48,218 nucleotides of DNA from Porticoccaceae bacterium (GTDB lineage: Bacteria; Pseudomonadota; Gammaproteobacteria; Pseudomonadales; Porticoccaceae). Where the stretch lies: assembly GCA_018664075.1 (NCBI GenBank), contig JABJOY010000015.1, positions 1 through 48,218 on the forward strand, written 5' to 3'. The number at the start of each line of letters is the position of its first letter. Position 1 is the first letter of the stretch. Below, piece by piece: positions 47,113-48,218 of the stretch. The translations under genes and the position numbers were made by a program. The notes below the pieces were generated by a model. It did no database searches and was not told the origin of the DNA. It saw nothing but the letters and a program-made list of their open reading frames with translations.

Positions 47113-48054
47113 TTGGCTCGTAGACGCAATCGCGGTCGTTCGGTTAATGGTATTTTTCTGCTCAACAAGCCCCTTGACCGGTCTTCAAACCAGGCTTTGC
47201 AGCGGGTTAAGAATCTTTTTGATGCCAATAAAGCCGGCCATACCGGCGCCCTAGACCCACTGGCCACAGGTGTGTTGCCTATCTGCCTTGGTGAAGCGAC
47301 AAAATTCAGCCAGTTCTTATTAGATTCAGATAAACATTACCGCAGCACCTTTGTGCTGGGCGTCGCCACTGAAACCGGTGACTGTGACGGCGATACAGTT
47401 TCACAAGCAGATGCCTCTGCTCTTACCCAGAATCAGATTGAATCAGCTATAGACGCCTTTCGCGGTGAAATCGAGCAAATTCCCTCAATGTATTCGGCCC
47501 TCAAACACAATGGCCAGCCATTGTATAAGCTGGCCCGCCAGGGAATAGAGGTAGAGCGCGACGCCCGCACTATTAATGTCTACAAATTTGAAATCCTGGA
47601 TTTTCGTCCAGGCCCACAGGCCGAGCTGGATGTTGAGGTACATGTCAGCAAAGGCACCTATGTGCGCACTCTTGCGGAGGATCTGGGTGCAGCCTTGGGT
47701 TGTGGCGCTCATGTCAGCGCATTACACCGACATATTGCCGGTCCCTTTACAGAGCAGGAGTCCATGACATTGCCGGAGCTGGAAAAACTCCGTGAAAACT
47801 GTGAAGCGCCAGAGCTGGATTATCTGCTAAAACCTATGGATATAGCAGTTGCTGACCGCATGGCCGTGGAATTGAGTGAAATTGTGGCCGGATATTTCCA
47901 ACTGGGTCAGGAAGTAATGTCGACTCAGGCCTTTCGCAATGGACAAGAAGGCGATATAGTGCGCGTCTTTCGCGAGGGCGGTGCTTTTTTAGGTGTTGGA
48001 ACAGTTACCGAAGACGGTAAAGTAGCCCCGAAAAGACTGGTAGTTGAGAGCTAA
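47113..48054 (+). CDS. truB: tRNA pseudouridine-55 synthase TruB
   Basis: TruB makes pseudouridine 55 in the T-loop of tRNAs. The 313-residue protein has NGIFLLNKPLDRSSNQALQ at 12-30, the catalytic Asp48 in GHTGALDPLATGVLP, and the C-terminal PUA-like domain. The start is TTG at 47113, two bases after the rbfA stop; no ATG precedes the conserved N-terminus. Confidence 0.96.
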   Translation: MARRRNRGRSVNGIFLLNKPLDRSSNQALQRVKNLFDANKAGHTGALDPLATGVLPICLGEATKFSQFLLDSDKHYRSTFVLGVATETGDCDGDTVSQADASALTQNQIESAIDAFRGEIEQIPSMYSALKHNGQPLYKLARQGIEVERDARTINVYKFEILDFRPGPQAELDVEVHVSKGTYVRTLAEDLGAALGCGAHVSALHRHIAGPFTEQESMTLPELEKLRENCEAPELDYLLKPMDIAVADRMAVELSEIVAGYFQLGQEVMSTQAFRNGQEGDIVRVFREGGAFLGVGTVTEDGKVAPKRLVVES

Positions 48055-48088
48055 CTGCCGAAAAAAATTTGAAATAGGTTGTCTGTAA

Positions 48089-48126
48089 ATATGCGCGGGC
48101 AACCCGAATTTAACTAACCCGCATAT
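48089..48126 (+). promoter_or_regulatory. Hairpin in the rpsO leader, candidate S15 autoregulatory site
   Basis: ATATGC-(GC)-GGG at 48089-48099 pairs with CCCGCATAT at 48118-48126, with a two-base bulge and an 18-base loop. It ends just before the GGAGAA ribosome-binding site of rpsO. S15 represses its own mRNA through leader structures in E. coli, so this is a reasonable candidate, but I cannot show a pseudoknot by eye. Confidence 0.4.
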
Positions 48127-48139
48127 TGGAGAAAATATC

Positions 48140-48218
48140 ATGGCACTGAGTGCAGAAGAAAAAGCAGCAATCGTTACTGAACACGCAACCTGCGAAAATG
48201 ACACAGGTTCACCTGAAG
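48140..48218 (+). CDS. rpsO: 30S ribosomal protein S15 (3' end outside window)
   Basis: The first 26 codons begin MALSAEEKAAIVTEH and include NDTGSPE, matching the S15 N-terminus (NDTGSxEVQ in E. coli). GGAGAA precedes the ATG at 48140. Its position after truB is conserved; pnp normally follows beyond the window. Confidence 0.95.
   Translation, partial: MALSAEEKAAIVTEHATCENDTGSPE

Overview
This 48.2-kb window is a stretch of bacterial chromosome from a marine-type gammaproteobacterium. GC is roughly half. Gene order closely follows two blocks I remember from Pseudomonas (gatBAC-mreBCD...rpoN-lpt-kds-murA-his-algW, and ftsJ-ftsH-folP-glmM-tpiA-secG-tRNA-rimP-nusA-infB), joined here head to tail. 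A DMSP-demethylase-like gene, moderate GC and protein sequences that look like the Cellvibrionales all suggest a SAR92/Porticoccaceae-like oligotroph. The taxon is my inference; no rRNA is present to settle it.

Layout. (1) 1-3472, minus strand: gatC-gatA-gatB (Glu/Asp-tRNA amidotransferase) followed by a partial PA4642-family gene. (2) 3789-13081, plus strand: cell-shape genes mreBCD, then maf, rng (RNase G), a giant AsmA-like yhdP and a nitrilase-family amidase. (3) 13099-23025, minus strand: one long run reading yrbG, kdsD, kdsC, lptC, lptA, lptB, rpoN, hpf, ptsN, rapZ, ptsO, mgtE, darP. It covers Kdo/LPS export, sigma-54, nitrogen PTS and Mg2+ transport. (4) 23153-28420, plus strand: mlaC, ibaG, murA, hisG, hisD, hisC. 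mlaC stands without mlaFED or mlaB. (5) 28441-29963, minus strand: an algW/degS periplasmic protease and yhbY. (6) 30012-36248, plus strand: rlmE, ftsH, terminator, folP, glmM, tpiA, secG, tRNA-Leu(GAG). (7) 36632-41598, plus strand: an accessory insertion holding a dmdA-like demethylase, a CoA-binding protein, an ECHDC3-like crotonase, a dmdB-like acyl-CoA ligase and djlA. (8) 41624-48218, plus strand: a consensus sigma-70 promoter, initiator tRNA-Met, two tandem terminators, then rimP, nusA, infB, rbfA, truB and the start of rpsO.

Most of the window is conserved housekeeping. The part most worth attention is region 7, placed between two tRNA genes that in relatives sit next to each other in the secG-leu-met-rimP segment. 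It looks like a compact and partly non-canonical DMSP (dimethylsulfoniopropionate) demethylation module. It has the demethylase and a plausible methylmercaptopropionate-CoA ligase but no dmdC dehydrogenase, and its crotonase lacks both canonical catalytic glutamates. Its CoA-binding gene seems to need a non-canonical AUU start, and the ligase gene is translationally coupled to the DnaJ-like co-chaperone djlA.

Other points: the folP ribosome-binding site lies inside a terminator stem; tldD and pmbA are missing from a cluster that normally holds them; a decayed tRNA-Leu copy sits beside the intact one; and TTG starts are frequent (mreD, maf, ftsH, djlA, truB). No IS elements, prophage genes, CRISPR arrays or rRNA were seen. 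All family assignments come from reading the sequence and from memory; no database search was run.
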